DNA of 45,147 nucleotides, taken from the NCBI RefSeq assembly GCF_030733205.1, contig NZ_JASHJL010000043.1:1-45147 (forward strand), read 5' to 3'. Both the position numbers and the translations under genes were made by a program. Shown here one piece after another: positions 35,037-42,951 of this stretch. The DNA comes from Mameliella sp. MMSF_3455 (GTDB taxonomy: Bacteria > Pseudomonadota > Alphaproteobacteria > Rhodobacterales > Rhodobacteraceae). The notes under the pieces are model-generated. The model was not told the DNA's origin. It worked only from the letters and a program-made list of their open reading frames with translations, and did no database searches. Within the stretch, counting starts at the first letter, position 1, and the number at the start of each line of letters is the position of its first letter.

Positions 35037-37523
35037 TTACTTCTTCAAAGGGAGGAGAATTTCCATCCGGAAACCTGGCTCTTTGCCCGGTCCGTATGCT
35101 CGGAATGAACCACCGTAGGCCTGTACGACGGCGGCCAATATCCACATCCCCAGTCCTGTGCCATTTGCCTGACCAGACGCATCGCGCTTGGTCGTGACAG
35201 CGAACTTAAAGATGCTCGCTGGATCGCGTATCGAGGGATCAAGGCCTGGACCGTTGTCACGATAGTTAATCCTAACTTGCGGCCCCGACTGTTCGACTTT
35301 GATTGTGATCTCGCGCGCGCCTTGATGTCGATCAGACAAGAGCGCTTCAACTGAGTTAAGGATTAGGTTGTTGAACACGCTGTCGAGATCTATCTCGAAG
35401 GCTAGCACGTTCACCTCTGAGGCTTCCTGGACGACATCGTAGGTGAGAGTGATGTGCCTCGGCTCCAAGAAGCCCTTCCATGTCTTCTTGGTTTTTTGCA
35501 GGTGCTGCTGCAAATTGATCTTTTTACGGCGCCGTTTGTCGGCTCGAATGGAAGACAGAGCGAAGGTAAACCATTGGCGTACCTTTTTGTCATCCTCTTC
35601 CCATTCTTCGAGTATCTCGAATGGATTGAACGCTCCGCCCACCCCCATGAGAGAGTCTCGATCGATATAGGACGACAAGATGTCCGAGAGCTCGGTTGAC
35701 CTCCCGCCCATCGTGTTCTGGAGTTGGCCCATTTCGTGTGAAAACGAAATTAACACCGTCCCTAGAGTCGCCAGAGCTCGCAGCATCGTCTGTTCGTCGC
35801 GAAGCTCCCTAATCTCTTCCTGCTGTGCGGTGTATGCCCTCGCAAGTGTTTGAGCGTCTTCAGGCGTCGCCTTTTCAGGCGCCTTAGTTACACGTGCCGC
35901 GGTTTCGGCGCCTTCACTCTTCGACTTTTCCGCCTCATTCTTGCTTTGGAAAAGGCGATTGAGGTTGTAGTGGATGTGGCTTCGATCATCTTCAAATTCC
36001 TGAATGACCCGTTTCACAAGCTCACGGAACGTCGCGAAATACTCGTTTTCGATGATCCCTTCACGGTTGGATTGGTCGTTTAACTTGGCGTTTTCGAGGC
36101 GTGAAATAGTCACTGTACCGGCTAAGTTCTGGGGGCTGACCTTCCAGCCCTTTCGTGATGCTTGAACAGGGCTGATCGCGACCCGCTGGCCGAGTGCGAG
36201 CCAATCAAAGGCTCGTCCACCCAACTCACCGTAAGGACGGACAGCGAAATTGTCCCGGTATATCTTCAGACCTCCGAACTCTTCAATCCATGCCTTTCTT
36301 GGTCCCGGTTGAAACGCCCGATACGGATAGATACGACCGTCTCGCGCGCTTGGTGCTCCCTTCTTGTAGAACCGGAGATTTACCTTAAAAGAGCCAAGCG
36401 CCTCAGCATTTCTTTTGAAGTCATCTGGCGCCCCTGGGAACAGCTCGTGCAAGGTTTTCGTGTATTTGAGCTCGGCCTTTCTGAATGACTTCTCATCGAA
36501 TGGAGCATCACTCATCTCATCGAGTTCGAACAGGTCCGGATCAATTCGATCGACATCAAGTTCGTTCCTCACAAGCGTGATCGTCACGGTTCCCTGCGAA
36601 GAAATCTCAGCATCAATCTTGTAGTCGTAGTCATTAAGAACTTCAGCAGTCACAACGCCATAGTTGCTCGGTTCTCGGGCATCAAAGAGAAAGAGATTAA
36701 GTACCCGCTGGTCTAGTGGAGGTATCAACTCGGCGAGCATCTTGTACAAATGCTGCACATCGCGTGCATGCCAATCATCTCGCAGCAAACCAATACGAAT
36801 AGCGGTACCCTTGAACCAATTGAAACCCTTTCCTGCCAGCTGCGAAACTGCGGTTGAGATAGGAGGGTGATCATCGAGAAACCGAAGCCTGTCATCCAAC
36901 GCAGTTTGGTCTTCTCTTAAGACGGCTTTGATATCTTCTAGCGTCTTGTCGGCGGCGTCGAAATCATCCCAGTTGACCACCCATTCCAAATTGCTGATGG
37001 CTTCACTTGTGGCTGAACTAGAGAACAGCTGACACTCTGATCCTAGACGATCGAGCGCAAATCTGCCAATTCCCTTGGCACCTGTCCGGGCTCTGCCACT
37101 TTCGGACGTCGCATTTTGCTCTTTATTGTTGGTGCCAATAACCATCCAATTGTCTTCGATGGTCTTCGCAGTCATGCCATCACCGTTGTCGATCAGCCAA
37201 AGATCTAGGAGGCCCGATGCCAGCTTGTCGACAACCTCGACGTTGAGATCGTAAGCAGCGTCGCGTCGCTCATAGCCCTCGGACTGCTGCGCGTAGAACT
37301 CTTCGATCTCTGGATGAATTTTGCGAAGTCGATCAAACTCAGACTTCTTCAGCCTACTGGGTGCATTATTGAACCTTGGAATAAAGCAAACTAGGCACAT
37401 TGTAGCGTCGGCATCGTATGTGTTTTTTACGAGTTCTGATATAGCACCTTCGGCGTTCGAAACGTTCTCGCGACCAAAGAGCCTGGCTGTCTTGGCAGCA
37501 ACTTTGAAAGAGAGTTCTCTCAT
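35037..37523 (-). CDS. Dual GHKL ATPase: MORC/Hsp90-like plus histidine-kinase-like
   Basis: An 828-residue protein. The N-terminal ATPase has E30-L-V-K-N34-x-Y-D-A-D, DNGDGM (112-117) and GAKGIGRFAL (148-157): the Hsp90/MutL/MORC type of GHKL fold, with the long lid typical of MORC-like members. A linker and a coiled coil (about 530-590) follow. The C-terminal 240 residues are a second GHKL unit: SFSHEM with a candidate phospho-His near 596, NNLILNSVEAL (N-box, about 718), DNGPGLDPS (G1, about 756) and GTGLGMWI (G2, about 788), as in histidine kinases. I used the ATG at 37523, which overlaps the HTH gene stop (ATGA); a longer frame from 37568 is in conflict with it. Likely a sensor-kinase with two ATP sites that signals to the receiver gene behind it (inference). 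Confidence 0.85.
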   Translation of the reverse strand: MRELSFKVAAKTARLFGRENVSNAEGAISELVKNTYDADATMCLVCFIPRFNNAPSRLKKSEFDRLRKIHPEIEEFYAQQSEGYERRDAAYDLNVEVVDKLASGLLDLWLIDNGDGMTAKTIEDNWMVIGTNNKEQNATSESGRARTGAKGIGRFALDRLGSECQLFSSSATSEAISNLEWVVNWDDFDAADKTLEDIKAVLREDQTALDDRLRFLDDHPPISTAVSQLAGKGFNWFKGTAIRIGLLRDDWHARDVQHLYKMLAELIPPLDQRVLNLFLFDAREPSNYGVVTAEVLNDYDYKIDAEISSQGTVTITLVRNELDVDRIDPDLFELDEMSDAPFDEKSFRKAELKYTKTLHELFPGAPDDFKRNAEALGSFKVNLRFYKKGAPSARDGRIYPYRAFQPGPRKAWIEEFGGLKIYRDNFAVRPYGELGGRAFDWLALGQRVAISPVQASRKGWKVSPQNLAGTVTISRLENAKLNDQSNREGIIENEYFATFRELVKRVIQEFEDDRSHIHYNLNRLFQSKNEAEKSKSEGAETAARVTKAPEKATPEDAQTLARAYTAQQEEIRELRDEQTMLRALATLGTVLISFSHEMGQLQNTMGGRSTELSDILSSYIDRDSLMGVGGAFNPFEILEEWEEDDKKVRQWFTFALSSIRADKRRRKKINLQQHLQKTKKTWKGFLEPRHITLTYDVVQEASEVNVLAFEIDLDSVFNNLILNSVEALLSDRHQGAREITIKVEQSGPQVRINYRDNGPGLDPSIRDPASIFKFAVTTKRDASGQANGTGLGMWILAAVVQAYGGSFRAYGPGKEPGFRMEILLPLKK

Positions 37524-37714
37524 GTCTGCCCCTCGTTCTTGCCACTCGCGGCTTGCGTATCCATCCACCGCCGGAGTTCGTCCGCTCGAAACCTCCAGCT
37601 ACCTCCCACCTTGAAACCAGGAATTTCAGACTGAGATGCAAGCCTGTAGGCGGTTTTCTCATTTATCTTCAGTAGCTTCGCAACTTCGGGGATAGTAAGA
37701 ATCTCATCATCCAT
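37520..37714 (-). CDS. Small helix-turn-helix (excisionase-type) protein
   Basis: A 64-residue protein: ILTIPEVAKLLKINEKTAYRLASQSEIPGFKVGGSWRFRADELRRWMD is the 'helix-turn-helix domain 17' or excisionase-like (MerR-related) pattern with recognition helix around 15-26 and the wing F-K-V-G-G-S-W-R-F. The ATG at 37714 was chosen, with AGGGAAC before it; a longer frame to 37771 looks non-coding. Its stop overlaps the ATG of the dual-GHKL gene, so it opens the operon. In defence loci such proteins are often autoregulators; it may bind its own promoter. It could also be a leftover excisionase of the element. Confidence 0.75.
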   Translation of the reverse strand: MDDEILTIPEVAKLLKINEKTAYRLASQSEIPGFKVGGSWRFRADELRRWMDTQAASGKNEGQT

Positions 37715-37902
37715 GTAGAAGTTCCCTGATTTTTGAGGAATATAATGGAAAATTTGCCAACCTGAAAGCAAAAGCTGGTGCGGCTAAAAAGAGTAACTCA
37801 TCGGCTGATTTCATTTCTCTTGTGAATGTGCCCACGCCGCGAAAGGCGGCTCTCCGCCCATACCGTTGAAAAAGTCTTCGTTGCAGCGCAATAACAGGAC
37901 GA

Positions 37903-37930
37903 AAAAGGCCCGCTCCAACGGCGGCGGGCC
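37903..37930 (-). terminator. Rho-independent terminator after the DUF932 gene
   Basis: On the minus strand GGCCCGC, loop of about 11, GCGGGCC, then TTTTTC. Classic GC stem with a T-run, about 55 bases behind the DUF932 stop at 37984. It insulates the HTH/GHKL operon from upstream transcription. Confidence 0.8.
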
Positions 37931-37983
37931 AGTCATCTTCAAGGAACAATCGTCCACCTTGGATGTGCCGATATACAGGGCGA

Positions 37984-38691
37984 TCACGCCGCCACGGCGT
38001 CGACGACCTTGTGCAACTCGGTGGTGGCCTTCGGGTTCTCTACCACACGTCCTTCGAGCACATAGGTCACGGCGTTGAAGAGCCGCCAGACCGTCCGTCC
38101 ACCCCAGTCGAAAGGTGGGTTCTCGAAGTGGCCGAGGATCTCTGGGATCTTCGTCACTGTGATGACCCGCTTGCGATAGAGTTGCAGGATCAGGTGATCG
38201 ACTGCCTCAGGGCTCAATTCCGTCGCCTGGTAGCGGCGGAACTGGTCATGTTGCGAAGCCCGCTGGGCCTGCAGGGGTTCGACCACGCCCGCTACGATAC
38301 CCGGCAGATCGCGCTTGGCATGCACCGTGTGCTTGCGCCGGATCACCGTGTCGCCGGAAAACGCGAGGTTGTCACAGACGAAGACACGGCTGCCGAAGCT
38401 GATCCCGATCGGGAAGGTCTTGTCGTGGCTGTTTCGGAGGCCCACCGTGTCGGTGTATCCACCGTAGGGGCTTTGCAGTGACAGGACGCCGAAGAAGCGC
38501 ATCCCGTCCGGGGTCACCCCGAAATCCTCCTCCGTGATATCGTGGCCGTAGTAGCCGAGGGCATAGCGGACCATGTCAACGACAGCGCTGTGCGCGATCG
38601 GGACATGGGTTTGTGTGGCCTCGGGCGTGGGCATCAGGTGCAGAGTGTCGTAGTCGACGGGCTCCGCCCCGGCATGAAGCATGAGTGACAT
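37984..38691 (-). CDS. DUF932 domain protein
   Basis: A 235-residue protein starting at the ATG at 38691, with AAGGAG about eight bases before it; the longer frame from 38781 is in a different context and rejected. The body shows the DUF932 pattern: a start with 'PTPEATQTHVPIAHSAVVDMVRYAL', 'FGVTPDGMRFFGVLSL', 'DTVGLRNSHDKTFPIGISFGSRVFVCDNLAFSGD' and a C-terminal 'GGRTVWRLFNAVTYVLEG'. The N-H-D...G...V-F-V-C-D-N-L-x-F element is the family's best signature. DUF932 genes occur on plasmids and phages beside anti-restriction and transfer genes; their function is not firmly known. Here it is followed by a strong terminator. Confidence 0.85.
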   Translation of the reverse strand: MSLMLHAGAEPVDYDTLHLMPTPEATQTHVPIAHSAVVDMVRYALGYYGHDITEEDFGVTPDGMRFFGVLSLQSPYGGYTDTVGLRNSHDKTFPIGISFGSRVFVCDNLAFSGDTVIRRKHTVHAKRDLPGIVAGVVEPLQAQRASQHDQFRRYQATELSPEAVDHLILQLYRKRVITVTKIPEILGHFENPPFDWGGRTVWRLFNAVTYVLEGRVVENPKATTELHKVVDAVAA

Positions 38692-38770
38692 GAGTCTTCT
38701 CCTTGAATTTGGGGAAATTTTGGGTTCGCCTTGCTGAACGGCGTGGCCCCCGCGGGGCTCCATGATGACG

Positions 38771-39301
38771 TCAGTATTCACTGGCCAGCATGATGGTCAG
38801 CACGCGATGGGTGCGGGCTGGATTGGCCGCGTCGTCGGAATGGCGCTCCATCTCCAGATCGAAATAGTCGATCTTGAAAAAGAGCTTTTGCCCGTCGATT
38901 TCGAAGGCCCCGAAATCATGTTCGCCGTGCGGATCATTGTCTTCGCCGAACGCATCGAATGTCATCGTGCGTTCAAGCGCCTGTCTGACGAACTTGTCAC
39001 CTTCCGCCTGTACCCCGGCAGTCATGACGATGGTAGCATGCTCTGCTTGCCCCTGTCGCAGCAGGTCATTCAGGCGGCGAATGCGCTGTTGTCGGTACGC
39101 TTCGTCCACGCGCCAGTCCGGCACCTCTTCGTCACCGCAATTGTCGCAATTGAAATGGTCGAAGATCGCTTGGAGCTGCCAGTCTTGGCTGGCCATACTC
39201 CACGCGGCCCAGGCATCGCGCACCACCTGTTTCGAGCCGCAGCCAGGACAGATCGGATAGGCCCCGACCATATCCCAGATGTGGGATTTCTTGGTCCCCA
39301 T
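38771..39301 (-). CDS. DUF3768 protein with N-terminal zinc ribbon
   Basis: A 176-residue protein. The first part has C18-P-G-C21 and C52-D-N-C55, a four-Cys zinc ribbon. The second part, 'TAGVQAEGDKFVRQAL...FDAFGEDNDPHGEHDFGAF...FFKIDYFDLEMERHSDD', is the DUF3768 domain known from rhodobacterial and rhizobial plasmids. Function unknown; the conserved NDPHGEHDFG segment could be metal- or ligand-binding. The ATG at 39301 is seven bases behind AGGAG, which lies inside the leader hairpin described at 39299-39443. It is probably co-transcribed with the DUF932 gene, 79 bases further on. Confidence 0.82.
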   Translation of the reverse strand: MGTKKSHIWDMVGAYPICPGCGSKQVVRDAWAAWSMASQDWQLQAIFDHFNCDNCGDEEVPDWRVDEAYRQQRIRRLNDLLRQGQAEHATIVMTAGVQAEGDKFVRQALERTMTFDAFGEDNDPHGEHDFGAFEIDGQKLFFKIDYFDLEMERHSDDAANPARTHRVLTIMLASEY

Positions 39302-39443
39302 GATGGTTCTCCTTTCGTAGGGTGGCCGCCCGAAGGGAGTTCAGGCGCACCCTTCGAAAGGAGAGAAAGAACGATCCTTTTCTATTGTTGACGGAACTGC
39401 ACGAGCCAGCAACTCCTCCTCATCTGCAAATTTCGCAGATGCC
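39299..39443 (-). promoter_or_regulatory. Leader with SD-covering hairpin and operator-like palindrome, copy 2
   Basis: CTCCTTTCGTAGGGTG (39309-39324) and CACCCTTCGAAAGGAG (39348-39363) pair with one mismatch. On the minus-strand RNA the AGGAG used by the DUF3768 ATG at 39301 is inside this stem. A perfect palindrome CATCTGC-(7)-GCAGATG at 39421-39441 may be an operator for the divergent promoters of the DUF3768 and the ATPase gene to the right. It is the better preserved of the two copies. Confidence 0.65.
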
Positions 39444-39498
39444 AAGCGAAGGACGGGGGCACTACGCTAGCCGCGCCAATGGGGGCAAACTGGGCGGC

Positions 39499-40650
39499 AT
39501 GGCAGTCTTTCCCATCACCCCCACCGCCCTTGGTCTGGCGTATTCACGCTATGGCGATAGGCTATCTGCGATCCGGCAGGTGGACCGGCTCCTGCACATG
39601 TATATCGTTGGCCAGACCGGGGTCGGAAAATCAACCTTGCTCGGACGCATGGTGGAACAGGACGATGCCGCCGGACGTGGGTTCTGTCTCATCGATCCTC
39701 ATGGCGACCTCGCCGAAGCCGTTCATGCATGCTGCCCGGACGCCCTTTATTGGAACGTCGCCGACCCGGCCTCACCCTACGGATACAACCCGCTCACCAG
39801 AACCTCACCTGCGCTGCGTCCGTTGGTGACGTCCGGTCTCATTGAGGCACTGCGCAAACAATGGGCCGATGCCTGGGGCGTGCGAATGGAACATCTGCTG
39901 CGTCATGCGATCTTGGCGTTGCTGGATTGTCCTGACGCGGACCTGCGCGACATACCCCGATTGTTTCTCGATCGAAGTTTCCGGGTCGAGGTGCTGACGC
40001 ATGTCACCGACCCCCAGGTGCGACAGTTTTGGACGGCGGAATATCCGGCGATGAACTACAAAAACGCTTCTGATGGTTTTGCACCCATCGCGAACAAGCT
40101 GGGAGCCTTTCTTTCCCACCCAACGGTTCGGCAAGCCCTCTGCGAGCCGGAACAGCCACTGCGGTTCCGCGCCATCATGGACCAGGGGCAGGGGCTGATT
40201 GTGAACCTGGCCAAGGGGCGTCTCGGAGCCGACGTCGCCAATGTTCTTGGTGGTATTTTGGTGTCCAGTATCACCCATGCCGCCTTCACGCGCCACGACA
40301 TCCCGGAAGCCGCCCGACGTCCGTTCTTCCTCTACGTTGACGAATTCCACAGCTTCACTACCGAGGCCGTGGCAGATCTCTTGTCCGAGACTCGAAAGTA
40401 CCGACTGGGGTTGATCCTCGCTCAACAGCACATTCAGCAGACCGTACCGCCGGTCTTCGCCTCGATCATCGGCAACGCCGGGACCATGATTGTGTTCCGG
40501 GTCGGTGCCAGTGACGCGCTACTGCTAGCTGCCCATCTTGGGCTGGAGCATCCTGGTGACTTGCTGACGCAGCCGAACTACCGGGCCAACGTGCGCATGA
40601 TGCTCGACAACGCGCCTAGTCGAGCGTTTTCGATGCGTACATGTCCTTGA
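39499..40650 (+). CDS. HerA/VirD4-type ATPase (second putative transfer ATPase)
   Basis: A 383-residue protein. I used the ATG at 39499 (MAVFPITPTALG), since the extension to 39322 is translated leader. Walker A is VGQTGVGKST (about 37-46), followed by 'FCLIDPHGDLAEAV'; Walker B is FLYVDEFHSF (about 277-286), and 'LGLILAQQHIQQ' is the arginine/glutamine sensor strand. The protein belongs to the HerA/FtsK/VirD4 group but has no N-terminal membrane anchor, unlike the ATPase at 24830-26905. The C-terminus ends in 'RAFSMRTCP', shortly before the recombinase module, and may be natural or slightly trimmed. Possible jobs are DNA pumping in transfer or a HerA-like role; the family call is firm, the role is not. 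Confidence 0.78.
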   Translation: MAVFPITPTALGLAYSRYGDRLSAIRQVDRLLHMYIVGQTGVGKSTLLGRMVEQDDAAGRGFCLIDPHGDLAEAVHACCPDALYWNVADPASPYGYNPLTRTSPALRPLVTSGLIEALRKQWADAWGVRMEHLLRHAILALLDCPDADLRDIPRLFLDRSFRVEVLTHVTDPQVRQFWTAEYPAMNYKNASDGFAPIANKLGAFLSHPTVRQALCEPEQPLRFRAIMDQGQGLIVNLAKGRLGADVANVLGGILVSSITHAAFTRHDIPEAARRPFFLYVDEFHSFTTEAVADLLSETRKYRLGLILAQQHIQQTVPPVFASIIGNAGTMIVFRVGASDALLLAAHLGLEHPGDLLTQPNYRANVRMMLDNAPSRAFSMRTCP

Positions 40651-40711
40651 CTGCAGGACGCGCCGTTCCGGCCCACTACAACCCTCGATCGCAGGCCGGT
40701 ATCCTGCCAAC

Positions 40712-40858
40712 ATGAACCATGAAGAGCACCTGCAAGAACACCTCGCCATCTGCAAAGCAGTGGTCGAACACCTCAAAGCAACCGGGCGGTGGCCGTGGCG
40801 TGATTCGCAATTTTCCGAGGATTTGGTAGAGTCGGACGGTAACAACGACGACGCATGA
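40712..40858 (+). CDS. Small protein coupled to serine recombinase
   Basis: A 48-residue ORF, MNHEEHLQEHLAICKAVVEH...GRWPWRDSQFSEDLVESDGN and TGA, too short for most gene finders. It is His/Glu-rich at the N-terminus and ends in an acidic tail. Its stop overlaps the ATG of the recombinase (ATGA), and similar small ORFs precede recombinases of this kind in rhodobacterial genomes (from memory). It may be a directionality factor or simply a translational coupler. The ATG at 40712 has a weak ribosome site. Confidence 0.6.
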   Translation: MNHEEHLQEHLAICKAVVEHLKATGRWPWRDSQFSEDLVESDGNNDDA

Positions 40859-42351
40859 AACCCTGTTTTGGATACATCCGGGTTTCCACCCAGAAGCAAG
40901 GTTTGGGAGTATCTCTGGAAGCTCAACAAGAAGCCATCACGCGGTTTGCGAGTCAGCACAATCTCGACGTCATCCAATGGTTTGAGGAAAAAGAAACCGC
41001 CGCCAAGCGAGGCAGGCCCATATTCAACCACATGTTGCGACAGCTCAAGCGCGGCAAGGCGGCAGGGCTGATCATGCACAAGATCGACCGTTCCGCTCGA
41101 AATCTGCGGGACTGGGCGCTGGTTTCAGAACTGCCGAGCCAGGGCATTGACCTGTTCTTCGCCACGGAGACACTGGACTTCCAATCAAGGGGAGGGCGGC
41201 TGGCCGCCAACTTGCAAGCGGTCATCGCCGAGGACTACATCCACAATCTCCGCGAAGAAACGATCAAAGGTCTGGCTGGACGGCTCAAGCAGGGTTTGTA
41301 TCCGTTTCGCGCCCCCATAGGGTATCTCGACAACGGTCGCGGACAACCGAAAACACCTTGCCCGGTCAAAGCCCCCTTGGTCCGCCAAGCCTTTGAACTC
41401 TACGCGTCAAACCAACACTCGTTGCGTACTCTCCTAGCGGAAATGCACCGCTTAGGGCTGCGAAACCACGACAACAAGCCGCTGTCGCTGCACGGCCTGG
41501 AAACCATCCTGAATAATCCTTTCTACACCGGCACCATCGTCATCAAACGCACCGGGGCCGTCTACCAGGGGCAACACAAAGCTATCGTACCGACCCGGCT
41601 GTTCCAGCGCGTGCAGGAGATCAAGACCGGCAAGTCAGGCAAGAAGGTTACGCGCCACAACCACTTGTATCGCGGTCTCTTCCGTTGCGGGCTATGCTCT
41701 GGACCCATGTCCCCGGAAAGACAGAAGGGGCGCGTCTACTATCGCTGTCAGCTTTCGTCCTGTCCGACGACCACCGTACGTGAGGACAGTATCGACAAAG
41801 CGGTCACCACGGAGCTTCGCCGTTGGCAACTTGCCGATACCGATGTCGCCCGGCTGTTCAAGCAGTGGAGTGCGGAACTCGATAGCGGTGAGCCGGAGAA
41901 GCTGTTGGCGTCCTACGAACTGCAAATCGCTCAATTGAACGCGAAGCTTGATCGACTGATGGACTTGCTGCTCGACGGCACTATCGGCCAGAATGACTAC
42001 AATGAACGCCGGCTGAAACTGAAGTTCGACATCGAGTCTCTTGAGGAGATGGCCCGAGAACTGGGCGAATCCCGCATCACAGACGCGCAAACCGCAGATT
42101 TACTCGAACTCCTAAAAAGCCTTGCCCAGCTTCATATTCTGGGAAATACGTCAACAAAACGCCGAATCGTCGAAAATTGCTTCTCGAACCGGACAGTGAT
42201 CGGAAAAAACCTTTATTTAGAGCCATATAATTGGCTTCAGAAGGCAAAATTTTCCGAACTGTCCCCTTTGGTGACCCAGAACGATACACTTCTCGAACTC
42301 TTACGTGGTGACTGCAGGCCGGAGGGAGATGAGCTGGACGAGGCAGCGTGA
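40855..42351 (+). CDS. Large serine recombinase
   Basis: A 498-residue recombinase, complete. The resolvase domain opens with FGYIRVST, with catalytic S11 and R9; 'KRGRPIFNHMLRQL...GLIMHKIDRSARNLRDW' carries the conserved D-R-S-x-R. The recombinase domain follows (FRAPIGYL...ILNNPFYTG), then a zinc ribbon (CGLCSGPM...YYRCQLSSCP) and a C-terminal coiled coil of about 100 residues. It fits the large serine integrase/transposase group that moves elements by site-specific exchange. The ATG at 40855 overlaps the small ORF before it. About 1.2 kb downstream begins a truncated relative; DNA identity is high over about 115 bases at the start of that copy and about 95 bases at the end. Confidence 0.9.
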   Translation: MKPCFGYIRVSTQKQGLGVSLEAQQEAITRFASQHNLDVIQWFEEKETAAKRGRPIFNHMLRQLKRGKAAGLIMHKIDRSARNLRDWALVSELPSQGIDLFFATETLDFQSRGGRLAANLQAVIAEDYIHNLREETIKGLAGRLKQGLYPFRAPIGYLDNGRGQPKTPCPVKAPLVRQAFELYASNQHSLRTLLAEMHRLGLRNHDNKPLSLHGLETILNNPFYTGTIVIKRTGAVYQGQHKAIVPTRLFQRVQEIKTGKSGKKVTRHNHLYRGLFRCGLCSGPMSPERQKGRVYYRCQLSSCPTTTVREDSIDKAVTTELRRWQLADTDVARLFKQWSAELDSGEPEKLLASYELQIAQLNAKLDRLMDLLLDGTIGQNDYNERRLKLKFDIESLEEMARELGESRITDAQTADLLELLKSLAQLHILGNTSTKRRIVENCFSNRTVIGKNLYLEPYNWLQKAKFSELSPLVTQNDTLLELLRGDCRPEGDELDEAA

Positions 42352-42472
42352 TCGCTGGAACGTCTACCTATCCCGCCGCTAGCACCCAGTCCCCCTTACA
42401 GGGTTTTGCTGAGCGTCTTTTGGATTTTTCTGGATGAAATCAAGACAGGTGGGACCTACGTCCACTTTGTTA

Positions 42473-42922
42473 TCATGGTGCAGAAGGAACGTATCCCTGC
42501 CAAATGTCATATGCGTCTCTTAGGATTCGGTACGCTCGATCACCAACTTCAACGATTATTTCTTCTTGTTCTCCGCGGCGGCCAAACTCGACTACTAACT
42601 CAATGAACTCAAGTCGCTTAAGAGTGCTTATGCCTTCGAAACTGTACGAGAATACAATCTTCGTATCTTCAAATATTGGTCGTCCTTCGTCTCGTGAGAA
42701 ATAGGCGCCTTTGGCTGAGCCTTGGACCGTAGCCCCTCCAACTATAGTAGTTAGAGCCTCAACCAATATGTGCACTTCCTCCATCTGTCTGCCTACGTCT
42801 TCTTCCTGCAATGTTTTTCCATGGCTGTCCTTTCTTGGGAAGAAGCTGGGAATGTAATATGTCACCTTCGAGTTTGATGCGTCGGTATCAAAGAAGCTAT
42901 CTGTATCACCGGATGTAGACAC
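42473..42922 (-). CDS. Hypothetical protein (DUF3574-like pattern)
   Basis: A 149-residue protein beginning with GTG at 42922, eight bases behind GGAGAG. Pattern: a strand 'VTYYIPSFFPRKDSHG', a helix 'EEVHILVEALTTIVGGATVQGSAKGAYF', and a strand 'RPIFEDTKIVFSYSFEG'. The order 'P-S-x-D-x-x-G ... L-x-x-L-x-x-x-G-G-A-T ... G-x-W/Y ... E-D-T-x-I-V-x-S-Y' is reminiscent of DUF3574-type proteins of unknown role; the match is by memory and loose. Codon use is AT-richer than the flanking recombinases. It is the second gene of a minus-strand pair placed between the two recombinase copies, 29 bases behind the other gene. Confidence 0.55.
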   Translation of the reverse strand: MSTSGDTDSFFDTDASNSKVTYYIPSFFPRKDSHGKTLQEEDVGRQMEEVHILVEALTTIVGGATVQGSAKGAYFSRDEGRPIFEDTKIVFSYSFEGISTLKRLEFIELVVEFGRRGEQEEIIVEVGDRAYRILRDAYDIWQGYVPSAP

Positions 42923-42951
42923 GTGTTACCCTCTCCAAAAAAAATCAACCC

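Noticed and set aside
39322-39498. N-terminal extension of the second transfer ATPase
   Set aside because: Translation of the regulatory leader; the same DNA occurs at 29.7 kb without any such protein. The ATG at 39499 starts the conserved part.
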